A stretch of DNA of 64,000 nt from Biscogniauxia marginata (lineage: Eukaryota; Ascomycota; Sordariomycetes; Xylariales; Xylariaceae). A program made the translations under genes and the position numbers. Every line of letters starts with the position of its first letter. The stretch's first letter is position 1. Where the stretch lies: the NCBI GenBank assembly GCA_022695795.1, contig MU404063.1, forward strand, positions 496,001 to 560,000, read 5' to 3'. Shown in pieces: positions 1 to 11,139 of the stretch. A model generated the notes under the pieces. It was not told where the DNA came from, ran no database searches, and was given only the letters and a program-made list of their open reading frames with translations.

Positions 1-2
1 AT

Positions 3-464
3 CCTCCCCCTGGATATACTCAGCAGACAAGCATCCCGTCCCAAGCGGGCTATATTGACCTCACGGTAGACGATGGCGACGGCAATGCGCCTAGTGACCA
101 ATCGGTCTCAGGGGGACCGGCAAGTGTAGGAGACAGTAGCAGTGGCCTATTCGTCACAGAGGGCTCAATCAGTGCCGGCAGCACCACCAGAGGCCCCAGG
201 ACTGTGACATCAAGCACAGGCTCTTCCAATGTTATTGATCTGACACTAACTGATAGTGAAGACGAGTACGACGAGGGCAGAGACGAGCCTGAAGAGGTCA
301 AAGATGAAGGTGAAGATGAGCACGAGGAAGATACCTCCGGTAAACGTCCCAGAGACCCGATGAGCGGAAGCGAGAGTGGCGGGCCTGACCCCAAGCGCCC
401 TCGCATCATCCTGACTCTTAAATCCCGTGGTATATTACCGAGGATTCCGGAGACCGACTCATAG
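3..464 (+). CDS. C-terminal part of a nuclear protein with two SUMO-interaction-like motifs (partial)
   Basis: The frame is open from the left window edge to a TAG at 462-464, giving 153 visible residues; the start lies upstream. I do not recognise the whole protein. The visible part carries two short hydrophobic-acidic motifs, YIDLTVDD near 51-74 and VIDLTLTDSEDE near 231-266. Both fit the SUMO-interacting consensus (V/I-D-L-T followed by acidic residues). A strongly acidic stretch (positions 255-330) follows, then a basic cluster with KRPRDP and PKRPRI that could be a nuclear localisation signal. Known proteins with paired motifs of this kind include SUMO-targeted ubiquitin ligases and other chromatin or repair factors, but no RING or helicase domain is in view, so the function is inferred only as nuclear and SUMO-linked. 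No intron is needed in the visible part. Confidence 0.6.
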   Translation, partial: PPPGYTQQTSIPSQAGYIDLTVDDGDGNAPSDQSVSGGPASVGDSSSGLFVTEGSISAGSTTRGPRTVTSSTGSSNVIDLTLTDSEDEYDEGRDEPEEVKDEGEDEHEEDTSGKRPRDPMSGSESGGPDPKRPRIILTLKSRGILPRIPETDS

Positions 465-1511
465 GGCTGGTTCAACCTCATCCTCAAACTAGCATACATC
501 TCGGATCCGATCTCTTCATATCCAGGAAACTCATCGTCTCGTCTCCTATTCTACACGGTCACGGATTCTAGCGAACTATATGCGTATTTCTCCTATCTTC
601 TCCTTGGAATTACTAAGTATTCGTCATGGCTTATCACATTTCCTATTTCTCGCAGTTTCGTACCTCTCCTATCAATTTTTTTTTTTGCCGCGTTGAGTAT
701 TTCCTCAGTACATTCTCCCATACGAGCAGGCAATGGGACTTGAGAATAAATGAGGCTAGTTGAAGCTTCTATACCACTGCTCAACTACTCATTTGGAATC
801 TCTACATATCATACTACCTGCGCACGGACGGATAAATCATATCACGTTCTATACTATCTACTGCATTACACTGCAGGCTGCGAAGTCTTGAAGCTTTCGG
901 ACGGGGATTTACAGACAGGTTTGGCACAGATTCGTATTATCTACTACTACAATACACGCCTGCTACATATCTATTCCACCCCCCACAGACTTTGAGGCGT
1001 TGGGTCTACTTCTATCCATCCGTTGCATTAGTCTTGCCTTTGCCCCCTACACGGAAAACACCACAAAATTCTATTTGCATTCGTATCTATCTACCTATAT
1101 ACCCTTTGCCTTCATATCGCTCACTCGTTCCCGGATCAATTCCAATCATCGCGCAGAATTCAAAATTTTTGGGGGGAAAGGAAATGGTCATAAGTTCTCG
1201 GTCTTCTAAACGCGAAGCTTTACTTATTTTCTATCATCGATATGATGCATATGCGCAGATTTTACTATTTCTATTTCGCAAGGGACGACAGATTCATAAA
1301 ATGATATTTGCCTACCTATCTAGGTACATAAGGTTAGATATCTAGTTCCCATCATAATTTGACCAAGTTGTCACTTTACGAACTTCGTATTTCCCGTGCA
1401 CTCTTCTATCTTCTTAGTAATTATGTTGTTGGTTGGCTTGTTGTAAAAAGGAAATTAAAAGAACTTGGTATCTTAATAATGGTAGCCAGTAAGTCCCTAT
1501 CGATATCCCTT
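465..1511. other. Intergenic, convergent 3' regions
   Basis: This lies between two genes that converge. It holds only short overlapping frames with no recognisable protein, so it most likely contains the two 3' untranslated regions. A short poly-T run occurs near 676-686. Confidence 0.5.
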
Positions 1512-3171
1512 CTAGTCAAACGTAACCTTCCGTCCCTGGAAGGCCACTTTCTGCTTCTCCTCCTTGGCCTTCTTGGCCGCCGCCCAGCTGGGATGCAAAG
1601 GTCCCGTATCATCCCTCGAGGGCGCCGGTGGTTTGGGCTTCGGTCTATCCTGTACAACCTGCCGTTGTTCTTGTTGCGGATGAGGATGCTGATGCTGCTC
1701 TCTAATCTGCGCCTGCTGCATGCGCTGCTGCCGCTGCGGATGGACGTGCTGCTGCTTCTCAAACGGGTTCCGGATCCCCTTCTTCCAAGGCCCGCCGGGC
1801 CCTTCGTCCTCGCCCCCTCCCACAGCACCCCTTTTCAGGTCCCATCCGTAGTCCCGGCTGTTCCTGGCCTTCTCGTGGTGCTTCGCCTTGTCACCGTACT
1901 TCTTTTCCCAGATGGCCTGGCGCGCCCGCTGGCCCCGGCGGTTCTTCCGCGCCGGTGCCACGTCCACGTCCGAGGCCGACTCGGAGCCCGAGATGTAGCC
2001 CCCCATCAGCGTCGGCAGGAACGCCGAGCTGCCAACCTTTACCGGTCCCGCTGTTGCCGTAGCTCTGCTCTTGGCTTTCTTGGGGGGCGGGGAGACCGCG
2101 GACTCGGAGTCTTCCGACTCCTCGGACGAATGGTCTGAGTCTTCCGACGGGGAGACGGATATGTCGTCGGGCGCGAGCCTGCGGATCGATTTCGTCCTAC
2201 TATCTACGAAACCGTCGTCACTGTCGCTAGCACCCTTATCATCGTCATCGTCGTCCGAGTCTTCCTCTTCGTCGCTCGAACTGGAACCCGCTACGAAGTC
2301 GTCGTACTGTGAAAACGCGCGTTCTTCGGCTTCGCTGTCCGAGAAGCCGTTGAACTCTGCGCTTTCCGACGCATCTGAGCCCTTCCCAGCGCTTTCTATG
2401 TTGTTGTAGTCGCCCTCGAGTTGCCGTTTGAGGAGCATAGACTCGTCTAATTCGGAATCCTCCTTTTTTTCATTATCCTGCTCTCTCGCGCCGTCGATAT
2501 CCACATCTCTATCGTCGGCCTGCTCCTCTTTCTCGGCCCTGCCAGAACGGGTATCGCTCTTCTTCCTTTTCTCCTTTGCCTTGTCTTTATTATCTTCTCC
2601 ATCTCCATCTTCAATTTTTCCAATGTCCATGCTCTTCCCATTACCCTTACCCTTGCCCTTCTTCTCCGGCATCGGCACCCTCAGTGCGATGCACGTCCCC
2701 ATAATGACCTCCTCGATGATGTCCTTGACTTGTTTGCGGTTGCATAATGCGCTCGTGACATTGTGCAACGCAGATTTCTCCTCTTCGGTCAGGCCCGTCG
2801 GCTTGGGCACTGCCTTGATGTCGGCGGGTAGCTTGGGGGACTCGGCGACGCCCTTGATCTTGAGGAGCGAGGAGCAGAGGTGGACGTTCGCTGCCTGGTG
2901 GAGGTCGAGACTCTGGAAAGGGGGGGAATTGAGGTGTTAGGCATCTTGGATTATTTGAATGACGAGCAGAACAAACCTTCAGCACGGCGACCTCCCGTTC
3001 CAGTCGAGCGGCCTTCTCGGCGTCTGCTTCGCGGATTCGCTTGCTTAGACGCTGGCGCTCGAATCCCTTAGCCGTCTTCAGGCCACGGAACAGCTCCTTG
3101 CGCCATTGTGCCAGTTTTTCTTCGAGATTAGGTTCACTACGTTTCCGTTTTGGCATTTTCTGGAGGCTCAT
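1512..3171 (-). CDS. BUD22: Bud22/SRFBP1-like ribosome biogenesis protein
   Basis: Bud22 acts in the nucleolus in small-subunit pre-rRNA processing. Two exons are read on the minus strand, 3171-2977 and 2912-1512, separated by a 64-bp intron (donor GTTTGT, acceptor CCAG), giving 531 residues. The N-terminus is basic and coiled-coil-like (MPKRKRSE, then EEKLAQWRKELFRGLKTAK), the middle is highly acidic with long Asp/Glu/Ser runs, and the C-terminus ends LHPSWAAAKKAKEEK...FQGRKVTFD. That terminal block is the signature of the BUD22 family. Two in-frame ATGs are possible (3171 and 3156); the second, giving MPKRKRSE, resembles family starts. The gene converges with the partial gene on its right-hand coordinate side's opposite end and has about 0.9 kb of intergenic DNA before SDR1. 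Compositional bias makes opposite-strand frames long here; they are shadows. Confidence 0.88.
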
Positions 3172-4065
3172 AGCATAAATGATATTGCTAGTAAGAATGC
3201 GACGATCGCGATGGGCTTCGCGGTCATGAAAATTTAAGGTGGGCCCAAGAGATGGATCTTATCTTATCACAGTATGCAAGCTATTAAATTATAGGAACTA
3301 AAGCTTAGGCCACATTATCGCATTAACAGAATATATACCTATGGCTTACTACACAAATGCGTATAATGAGATGAGGTTATTGCACAATCAGTATTTTATA
3401 CCATTGGTATCCTTCACCTTACCTACCTAGGTATATAATTAAACAGCTACCAAGGCGGCTTACAAATATAGGTCGTCAACTCGCCCCCCATTTTTGCGAC
3501 AAGAATACATACCTACCTAGTATCTAGCTCAAATACTAAGACGACGGTAGAAGGCAGCCTATTCGCCAGGGAACGACGACCCATCGACATTCATGGGACT
3601 GCATACATACGATCAGTATCCACTGAGGGGTAGCGTAGTATCACGAGCCCGGTTCAAGGTTGATGCAATGGTGGGGCATGTAGAACGAGAGAGATGCTGT
3701 TCCTACGAGGCGTGATCTCTTGGTCTTGGTTTCGGCCTATATTGGTGATGGCTATATCAGACAATCGGACGGCGGATGGATGCGCAGAGCATTATGCTAG
3801 GGTCCGACGTGACTGAGCTTCCGCATATTTTCCCTGTTGATTGTCCCGGGCTCTTATGTCGTTCATCCTCTAGGAAGGATACTATATGTCGTGATCACGC
3901 TGCTGCTGTAGCTCGTTACATCACCTAAGAATCATACGTTCCCGCTGAGTTCATCACGGCTTTATTTGAAGACAGATATCTGCTAGAAAAGCTCATCCGT
4001 ATCTTACCTAGCAATCTGCAGTAATCAAATCGCTGCTTATTACGCAGGCTGTATAAACAGGAGTG
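3172..4065. other. Intergenic, divergent promoter region of BUD22 and SDR1
   Basis: About 0.9 kb between two divergently transcribed genes. It carries several copies of the dispersed CCTACCTAG-type word (for example near 3421 and 3511) but no frame that looks coding. Confidence 0.5.
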
Positions 4066-5235
4066 ATGGCATCCCCAGAAGCGAGCCTCACCTCCCTGGG
4101 CGCAGGGAACCTCTTCAACGTCAATGGCTTAGTGGCGGTCGTGACAGGCGGCGGCACAGGTGAGTAAACGAGACGATACCATCGTCTGGGGGAAATCAAC
4201 CCAGCTCCGTTCCGCAAGCGTTCCCACTACTCCCTTAGGCCACACTGACAAACCGAAATCTCCAGGAATCGGGCTCATGATAACCAAGGCGCTAGTCGCC
4301 AACGGCGCGGCCAAGGTGTACATCCTCGGGCGGCGCCTCGCCAAGCTCGAGGAAGCCGCCTCGGCCACCGACCCCGCCGTCGTGGTGCCGGTGGTCTGCG
4401 ACGTGACGTCGATCGAGGCGCTGCGGGCGGCGGCGGCCCGGGTCGAGGCCGAGGCCGGGCACGCGAACCTGCTCGTGTGCAACTCGGGCGTGCTGGGGCC
4501 CTTCGGGGCCAAGGTGACGCCGGAGACGACGCTCGACGACTTCGTGGCCGCGAACCTGGCCGCGTCGCCCGCCGAGTACACCGAGACGTTCGCCGTCAAC
4601 GTGAGCGCCATGTGGTTCACGGCCATGACGTTCCTGAAGCTGCTCGCTGCCGGCAACGCGAAGAAGAACGTCGAACAGGCGTCCCAGGTCGTCGCTGTCA
4701 GCTCCATCGCCAGCTTCAATAAGAAGAATACCGGGGGCTGGGCCTACAGCCAGAGCAAGGCCGCCTGCATGCACCTCGTCAAGCAGCTCAGCACTGCGCT
4801 GCCTCAGTGGGGCATCAGGGCTAATGCGATTTGTCCTGGCAGTAAGTCAATTTTATAGCTCGTTTCCGCTTTTTAGTTCTCTCCCTAGGCTTCGTCGTTT
4901 GGAAGGGTCAAGGTATCATATAGGGATGACTAAGTTAGGGGTAGAATCGAGAGAGTAAGGCAGAGAGATATCTGCATATAAGAAGATGAGATGTTAGTAT
5001 CGGATGGCACTGACAACTTGTTACACTATTAGTATATCCGAGCGATATGACAGCACCGCTCGTGGGGGAAGGCGGCGGCATCGGCAAGAACGCCGTTCCC
5101 CTAGAGCGCACGGGCAATGAACAGGATATGGCCGGCGCAATATTGTATCTCGCGTCTAAAGCGGGTGCATATGCTAACGGGGCAGTCATTGTGTCCGATG
5201 GTGGGCGATTGACTTTGTTTCCGTCCACCTTCTAA
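4066..5235 (+). CDS. Short-chain dehydrogenase/reductase (SDR1)
   Basis: A classical NAD(P)-dependent oxidoreductase whose substrate cannot be told from sequence. Three exons are inferred: 4066-4159, 4266-4841 and 5033-5235 (introns 106 and 191 bp, donors GTGAGT and GTAAGT), giving 290 residues. The first intron splits the cofactor loop; joining restores VVTGGGTGIGLMI, the TGxxxGIG motif. Later motifs are LLVCNSGVLGP (the N-x-G strand), YSQSK (catalytic Tyr and Lys), ICPG, and near the C-terminus the family's VSDGG. Length matches classical SDRs. Exon 2 is very GC-rich with strong codon bias, which makes the opposite-strand frames long. The other three SDR genes in the window are distinct in sequence. 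Kozak context at the chosen ATG is ordinary (GTGATGG). Confidence 0.88.
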
Positions 5236-7900
5236 GTGTCAAAACAGAGACGAGTGTGAGTGACATATGTACTATGTCTAGTTAGACTTTCTTCTTATAG
5301 TCGCTTTAGAATACAGAGGCTATAAGTACATAGAAAAATAAGGGTATTTAGAAGAGGAGATAGAAGCCTCACCTAAGTAGACCGTCAGAATTTCATCCGT
5401 GGCATTAAACAGTGGACGTTATTAGTAAGTCCTAAGTAGTCTGACAGTGGAGGAGCCGCTATCTCATTTCATTCTGTGTCTTGTGGGAGTCGCTCAATGC
5501 TATGCGTTACTTTTGAAGAAAATCGGCTAAAACATAGTGTCTACAATCCTGAAGGTACCTTGACTATGTTTTCGTGTCTCCATATGTGTATGTAACCGAT
5601 TCTCTCTTAGCTTTGTCGTTGGCTGTTCATGGGTATGTATAGCAGAAGAATGAACCCTTGTTAACTCTCTATGATTTACTTCGCATGCTATAGTGTTCAT
5701 AGCCCTATGTGAAATACTAGCACAGTCATACTGAGATCAGAATCCTACGAAAGCCACTACTGACCGTCATCGGGCTAACTCAAGGACTTGATGGTGGTTG
5801 AAGCCCTGCATGATTCGGCAAGAGGTTAAGTGGCCAGTGTCGAGAAAGTAAGTCGGTCCGAACGCGCTCCATAAGTTGGTATCTTTCAGATTTCCTCTTT
5901 CGTTGCATGTATCCTAGCTCATCAGCTTATTATCGCGTAGATCTTGAATGCCAAGCCACGCAATCCTTCAAAGCTTATTTCTGTTGAGCTAAGCCGATAC
6001 GTGCAGGATTGGAGGCCAGAAGGAAACAATTTGTAGTCCGATGCAATCCCGGCTTATTTGGATGAAGACCTTTTTACGTCCTGCCCTAGGGGGTCATGTA
6101 CGTACGTCGCCGTAATTTGGGGGACGGGGCAGGTATGGAGAGATCCGAAGGAGTGGGAACCCCTGACACTCTTAGAGCAAGAGAACCGGCCGGAAAGAGG
6201 TGGATAGAAAGTTCACTGTTATTCGGAGTTATGGCAGATGACTTAGTGTCATGGCTTGGGACGCCACCCATGAAGACCCTCTCAAGCTCTTAAGGAAAAA
6301 GATGAGGGAATTCAGATTCCCGTGCCTTATAATACAACTGCGGGAACAACCTCGTTTGCGTAAGGGGGGAAAATGACCCCCCGGTCGCCGGGTAAGCTCC
6401 TCAATTAAGGTTGAAGTTGTGAAGAAATGCTGTGCATTCCCGGGCCTGTTTCCGGATATATTGTGCTTTGATCCCATGGTGGTGTTCCTGAATATCTTTA
6501 GTGTCGAAGTTTACGGTCATGGAAGCGTGACACGGCGTCGGGATACGGCTTGGACGTTGTAGATAGTCGTGATTAGTTTTGTTAGTGCGTCGGGTTCCGT
6601 ACCTTTTTATACATTCATCTATGTCTTACTGCCAAGTCCCCAGGTCCACCGAATCGGTCCTCAACACTTTGTCTTATGTATGTACCAATGACAAGATCCA
6701 CAATGTAATCACTGTAAACCCGGCACAGGCTAGCCATCGGGGTTTACCCTTTTTCAAGCATTGCGTAGCGACATCGGTCGACTCGGGGAAAGGTTCATGT
6801 CCTGTGCAGGTTCCAGGAACCGGTTATCTCGTCGATTGGACTAGTCAGACTTAACTTTATTCTTCTTCAATGCTTCTTGGCACTATCGTGAGCTACTATG
6901 CTGTCGAATCACTCATGGTATTATATAAGTGTCTACAAGTTGATGCTAAATATGTACCCGGGATATACCACAGTATAAAAACAGAAAATAACAGGGGTTG
7001 ACAGGTACCTAGAGCTAGCTTATGAGGTATGTTTGACGTCACCTAACTCACAAGCAATCAACCTAGGTTAGGTCAAGCGCAGCCCATATTGATAGTACTA
7101 TTGTATCGCGAGAGAGTCGTATCGAATAAAAGCCGTTATAAACCGAATCAGCACAGACATGAATGATAATCAGGTAGTTAAGTTTAAATGTTGTGCAGCG
7201 GGCCAACGCGTAGGTATCTTGTTGTAGCTCACACTTACACAGCTACTTTATCGATACCACTTATACAGTAGGTACCTACTAGTTGGAGGTACATAGATCC
7301 GGTACATACGGCTTCTACACTAGGTAAAATGGAACTCTACCCCGCAATACGCTAACCCGAGTAGGTTGGTAGCTTGGTACAACGGGGATATCGCGGTATC
7401 AGAAAGTTGATATCTCTCTCTCATAAGGCATTGAAGTGGTGGCAATCAAGGGAGAGACCGGTTTGGTGTGAGCATGATGTATAGATGGATAGTCCGTCAC
7501 GAACAGCGAATGCCGAAACTGTTCCAAATGTACCCCGACCGCGGCAATTGACATATTGTGACATTTTGAGCGCCTCGATGGATCAGGGGGTTTAAAAAGT
7601 GGAACGAACGACTGCATCATTGTTGACTTCATACCCACACGATAAGAACCGCGACGTTGAGACCTGAGTGGATTGAATTGCTGGGTTGCTGGTTCTGTCC
7701 GTTGAGCGTTTGACAAGTTAAGGCGAACAGGTAGACAGACATCCGAGATTAAGATTGAGCCACAGCGGGCCACGTAAAGCAGCAGACGACGGACCGGTTG
7801 ACTGGATAGATATGTATATAAATTGATATGGTATAGCCAACCCCGCATCGTTGTAGTGTAAGTTAGTTAGTCACCCTAGGTAGTTCTAGTTCCCGATTTC
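5236..7900. other. Gene-poor intergenic region
   Basis: About 2.7 kb of AT-moderate DNA with only short frames in all phases and no recognisable domain. It contains several TACCTAGG/AGGTACCT-type palindromic words (near 7007, 7061 and 7266). I see no transposon termini and no RNA gene. Confidence 0.4.
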
Positions 7901-9501
7901 TGTCCAGGTGCGCGTGCGCGTGCGCGGATGGAGGGAGCAGAAACAACTTTCTATTTGTTGAAGCCGTTCAATGAAGCATGGCTAAGGGGAAAAGGAAGTG
8001 CTGCGTGTGCGAAGCAGGCAACCAGCTCGGTTCAGTAGGTATAAGTTAAATATCTCCACGGATCGCCCCTCCCCTCGATGTCATAAAGTTGATTCCAATA
8101 CCCTCTTCCGCCCCTTCCCCCTTCTTTGTATCCAGTTAGTACGCTTTTGTCTCTTGCTGGAAAGCCAGCCAGTCGCAATCCTTAAAGTCGCTTCGTGCCT
8201 TCTATTTTCTATTACATTGCAGTACAATACCTTGACTACTCAAAAGCAGGTCTTGAATTTCAATTCTCTCTTCAGCCTTCCCACCTCTTCTCCCATCACT
8301 CTCGCAACAACCCTTCCACCCGCGCGAGGGACCACCCCGACATACAAGTCCCCTGGGACCAGACCTGACTCGTCAACTTCAATATCCCACCAGTATCCAT
8401 TAAACTACCTATATATCTCACATTTCGCTGTACCAGACTACTATTTGTTCATTGGCTTGAACAAGTTCTGTCGCGTGCTTACCTACCGACCTAAGCTCAC
8501 ACCCAACCTCCGTTTGCCAAACATACGCCCCTGTTGATATTTTCTTTTTCCTTTTCTTCTTCTCTTTTTTTTGGTTTCTGTTGACTTCCCGCCAACGCCA
8601 AATAAGGCTTTACCAATACTCCTCTTTTCGCTATCGTGTCCGAGCTTACACCCGCCTGTTGAGACGCCACGCCCGAAATCTTATCTAAGTTCCAGCCATC
8701 CCGAACTAGCGGACTTTCGTCCTAGACGCCTAGTCCTATTCGCATGAAACGGTATTATATACTGCTGTCGCGTCGGGGGATTAGAGAGTGATCCTTGGTT
8801 ATTATTTTCTCGTTTTGGGTACTTGGTCTTGCGACAACAATTGTATAAACTGGTATGTTCCGTTCATTCTCGTCGTCTACCGATTTCCCGGCCGTGGGCG
8901 TTGGCTTGCATGCTATGACGTTTCTCTCGAGTCGCAGTGCTTATCATCCTTCCATCCGTCCACCAATTGTGGATCCTCTTTCCATTCCCCCAAAGCTGGG
9001 TGGTCGGTCTATTGGGTGGTCTTTTCCGACCTGCAATCCCATAGCTTCGGCTCTGCCCTGCATCAACTCTCAACCCGCAGTCCCTATCTTTCCCGAGCTG
9101 TGACCCACTCCTGTCAGAACCACGATGATGGCCTCAACCATACTACGGTGTAATACCGCCTGTATTGCCGATTTATACGCCCTGCCACTGTTCCTGCCGG
9201 CCCTATTTATCTACGCGACCTAGCCAAGGGTAACCGTGCTGGCCAATGGCGTCTTGTTCGTTGACCTTGTGTAACCGGTTATCTACGGAATAGACCTACC
9301 CAATTTCCCTAACATTGCGCGAGAGAGATATCTCGACATACTAAACCCAACCCTTGCCGAGGCACTCGGTTGCAGAAATGTCGCTAACCAAGCTGTCATT
9401 CGCATTAGTTCTCTTTGGCCTATCCCCCTTTTAACCGGGAGTCAGCACGTGCCCAACTTGTACGATACTTCCGATCTGCCTCCATCTTCTAACCGAGAAG
9501 C
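7901..9501 (+). promoter_or_regulatory. Pyrimidine-rich upstream or leader region of the mitochondrial carrier gene
   Basis: From about 8040 the plus strand becomes markedly C+T rich (runs such as CCCTTCTTTG and CTTCTTCTCTTTTTTTT), typical of fungal promoters and 5' leaders. Frames at 7998-8537 and 8788-9153 are long only because of this composition and show no domain. The next gene on this strand starts at 9502, so this is probably its promoter and possibly a long 5' untranslated leader with upstream ATGs. The extent of the transcript cannot be set from sequence. Confidence 0.35.
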
Positions 9502-10569
9502 ATGAGCTCCAACACCTGGAAACAGGCTGCGGAAGCTGCGCGCTCTAAGACTTCCAATATGAGCAAGCAAGGCACCGAGACCGTCACCGCCGTGGGGAAT
9601 GATTTCCTACATACCCCTTTCATGCGAGCTGCGCTGCCCTTCATCAACGGTGGCGTCTCCGGGATGATCGCCACGACCGTGATTCAGCCCGTAGACATGA
9701 TAAAGGTCAGGCTCCAGCTTGCGGGCGAAGGTGTTGCTACAGGCCCGAAACCCACCCCCATATCGGTAACGAGAGAAATTCTTGCCCAGGGCAAGGTTCT
9801 TGACCTGTACACCGGCCTCTCCGCCGGTTTGCTGCGCCAAGCCGTCTATACCACAGCGAGACTGGGATTCTTCGACACTTTCATGAAGCGATTGACGACG
9901 CGAGCGAAGGAGAAAGGTACCAACATTGGTTTTGCCGAGAGGGCGGGCGCTGGTCTTCTCGCCGGCGGCCTCGCGGCGTTCATCGGCAACCCGGCCGACC
10001 TCGCCCTCATCCGCATGCAGTCGGATGGGCTAAAACCTGTCGCTCAGCGCCAGAACTACAAGTCGGTGGTGGATGCCATGACTTCGATCGTGCGGTCGGA
10101 GGGCATAACGGCGCTGTGGGCAGGTGCTTCGCCGACGGTAGTGCGTGCCATGGCGCTCAATCTCGGGCAGCTGGCGTTCTTCTCGGAGGCCAAGGCGCAG
10201 CTTAAGACGCGCACGACCTGGTCTACCAAGACGCAGACCCTAACGGCGAGCGCTATCGCCGGATTCTTCGCTTCCTTCCTCAGCCTGCCCTTCGACTTCG
10301 TTAAGACCCGCTTGCAGAAGCAGCAACGCGGACCCGATGGCAAACTACCCTACCGGAGCATGGTGGACTGCTTCGCCAAGGTCGCCCGGCAGGAGGGTTT
10401 GCTGCGCTTCTACCGAGGCTTTGGCACGTACTACGTCCGCATTGCGCCGCACGCGTAAGTTTGAAACACCCTCTTTTCAAGATCTTCCCATCCCGTCTAT
10501 TGACGCTAATTGTATAATAGCATGGTGACACTCATCGTGGTCGATTACCTCGGCTTCCTAACTAGATAA
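9502..10569 (+). CDS. Mitochondrial carrier, 2-oxoglutarate/malate carrier type
   Basis: This inner-membrane exchanger probably swaps 2-oxoglutarate for malate or related dicarboxylates (SLC25A11-like). Two exons, 9502-10454 and 10521-10569, flank a 66-bp intron (GTAAGT...TAATAG), giving 333 residues. Three tandem carrier repeats are visible, each with its signature: PVDMIKVRLQ, PADLALIRMQ and PFDFVKTRLQ. The second-repeat form PADLALIRMQ and the end of the last repeat (YYVRIAPHAM, then VTLIVVDYL) fit the oxoglutarate carrier branch; the dicarboxylate carrier is the main alternative. A 40-residue N-terminal extension precedes the first transmembrane segment. The short second exon supplies the last helix, so the frame without splicing would be truncated inside it. 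Confidence 0.9.
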
Positions 10570-11139
10570 GGAGAAAGAAAAAAAAACTACACAGCCGCAG
10601 TAGCACCAACAATGGCCGATTTTGGATCGTGGATAGAACATAAGAATTTTTCAAATCTTTCGTTAGTAAATCTTTTTGCGAGCCCACCTGCGTCTGTTTT
10701 TAGTAAGACAATTGACAAGGGTAACGGGAGAGGGAAAGTTACCAGGGCGCAAGGAGGGGGCGTTAGACGGCCTGATTCGGGTGGGATTGTCTTCATTTTC
10801 CATTATCGTTTATTACCTATGCAAACCACCCGCACCTTGGTACATATTCTTAATTTGATAAGTTTGGATTATACCTACTTTGCTTGCTTGCCGGTCTGCT
10901 TCCTCGCTCAAATATGCGCCGTAAACAATGCGAATAATGCGATGACTCTAAGTAGGTAGGTACAAAACTAGCTCAAAACAACAAAGAGGGAAATACTTGC
11001 CTCGTAAATTACAAAACGATCGACACCTCTCACTTCCCTTTTTCTATTTCCTTGCAACGAACGCCATATAATGATGTATTGTGCAAAGCCGCGCCGAAGT
11101 GTATGTTCGTCTCGTCCTTACCAGAGGACCACGGCAGAA
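10570..11139. other. Convergent intergenic region
   Basis: This lies between the stop of the carrier gene and the stop of the methyltransferase-like gene. It holds short frames only and should contain both 3' ends. A GTAGGTAGGTAC word occurs near 10953. Confidence 0.5.

Noticed and set aside
1359..2138. Long plus-strand frame opposite the BUD22 gene
   Set aside because: It is a compositional shadow of the acidic, repetitive coding strand and shows no domain.
6096..6293. Plus-strand 65-codon frame ending GTPPMKTLSSS
   Set aside because: It has a peptide-like look but is short, isolated and without splice, promoter or homology support.
7998..9153. Two plus-strand frames of 179 and 121 codons upstream of the carrier gene
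   Set aside because: The DNA is pyrimidine-rich and the translations are low in conserved features; they fit a leader or promoter better than a gene.
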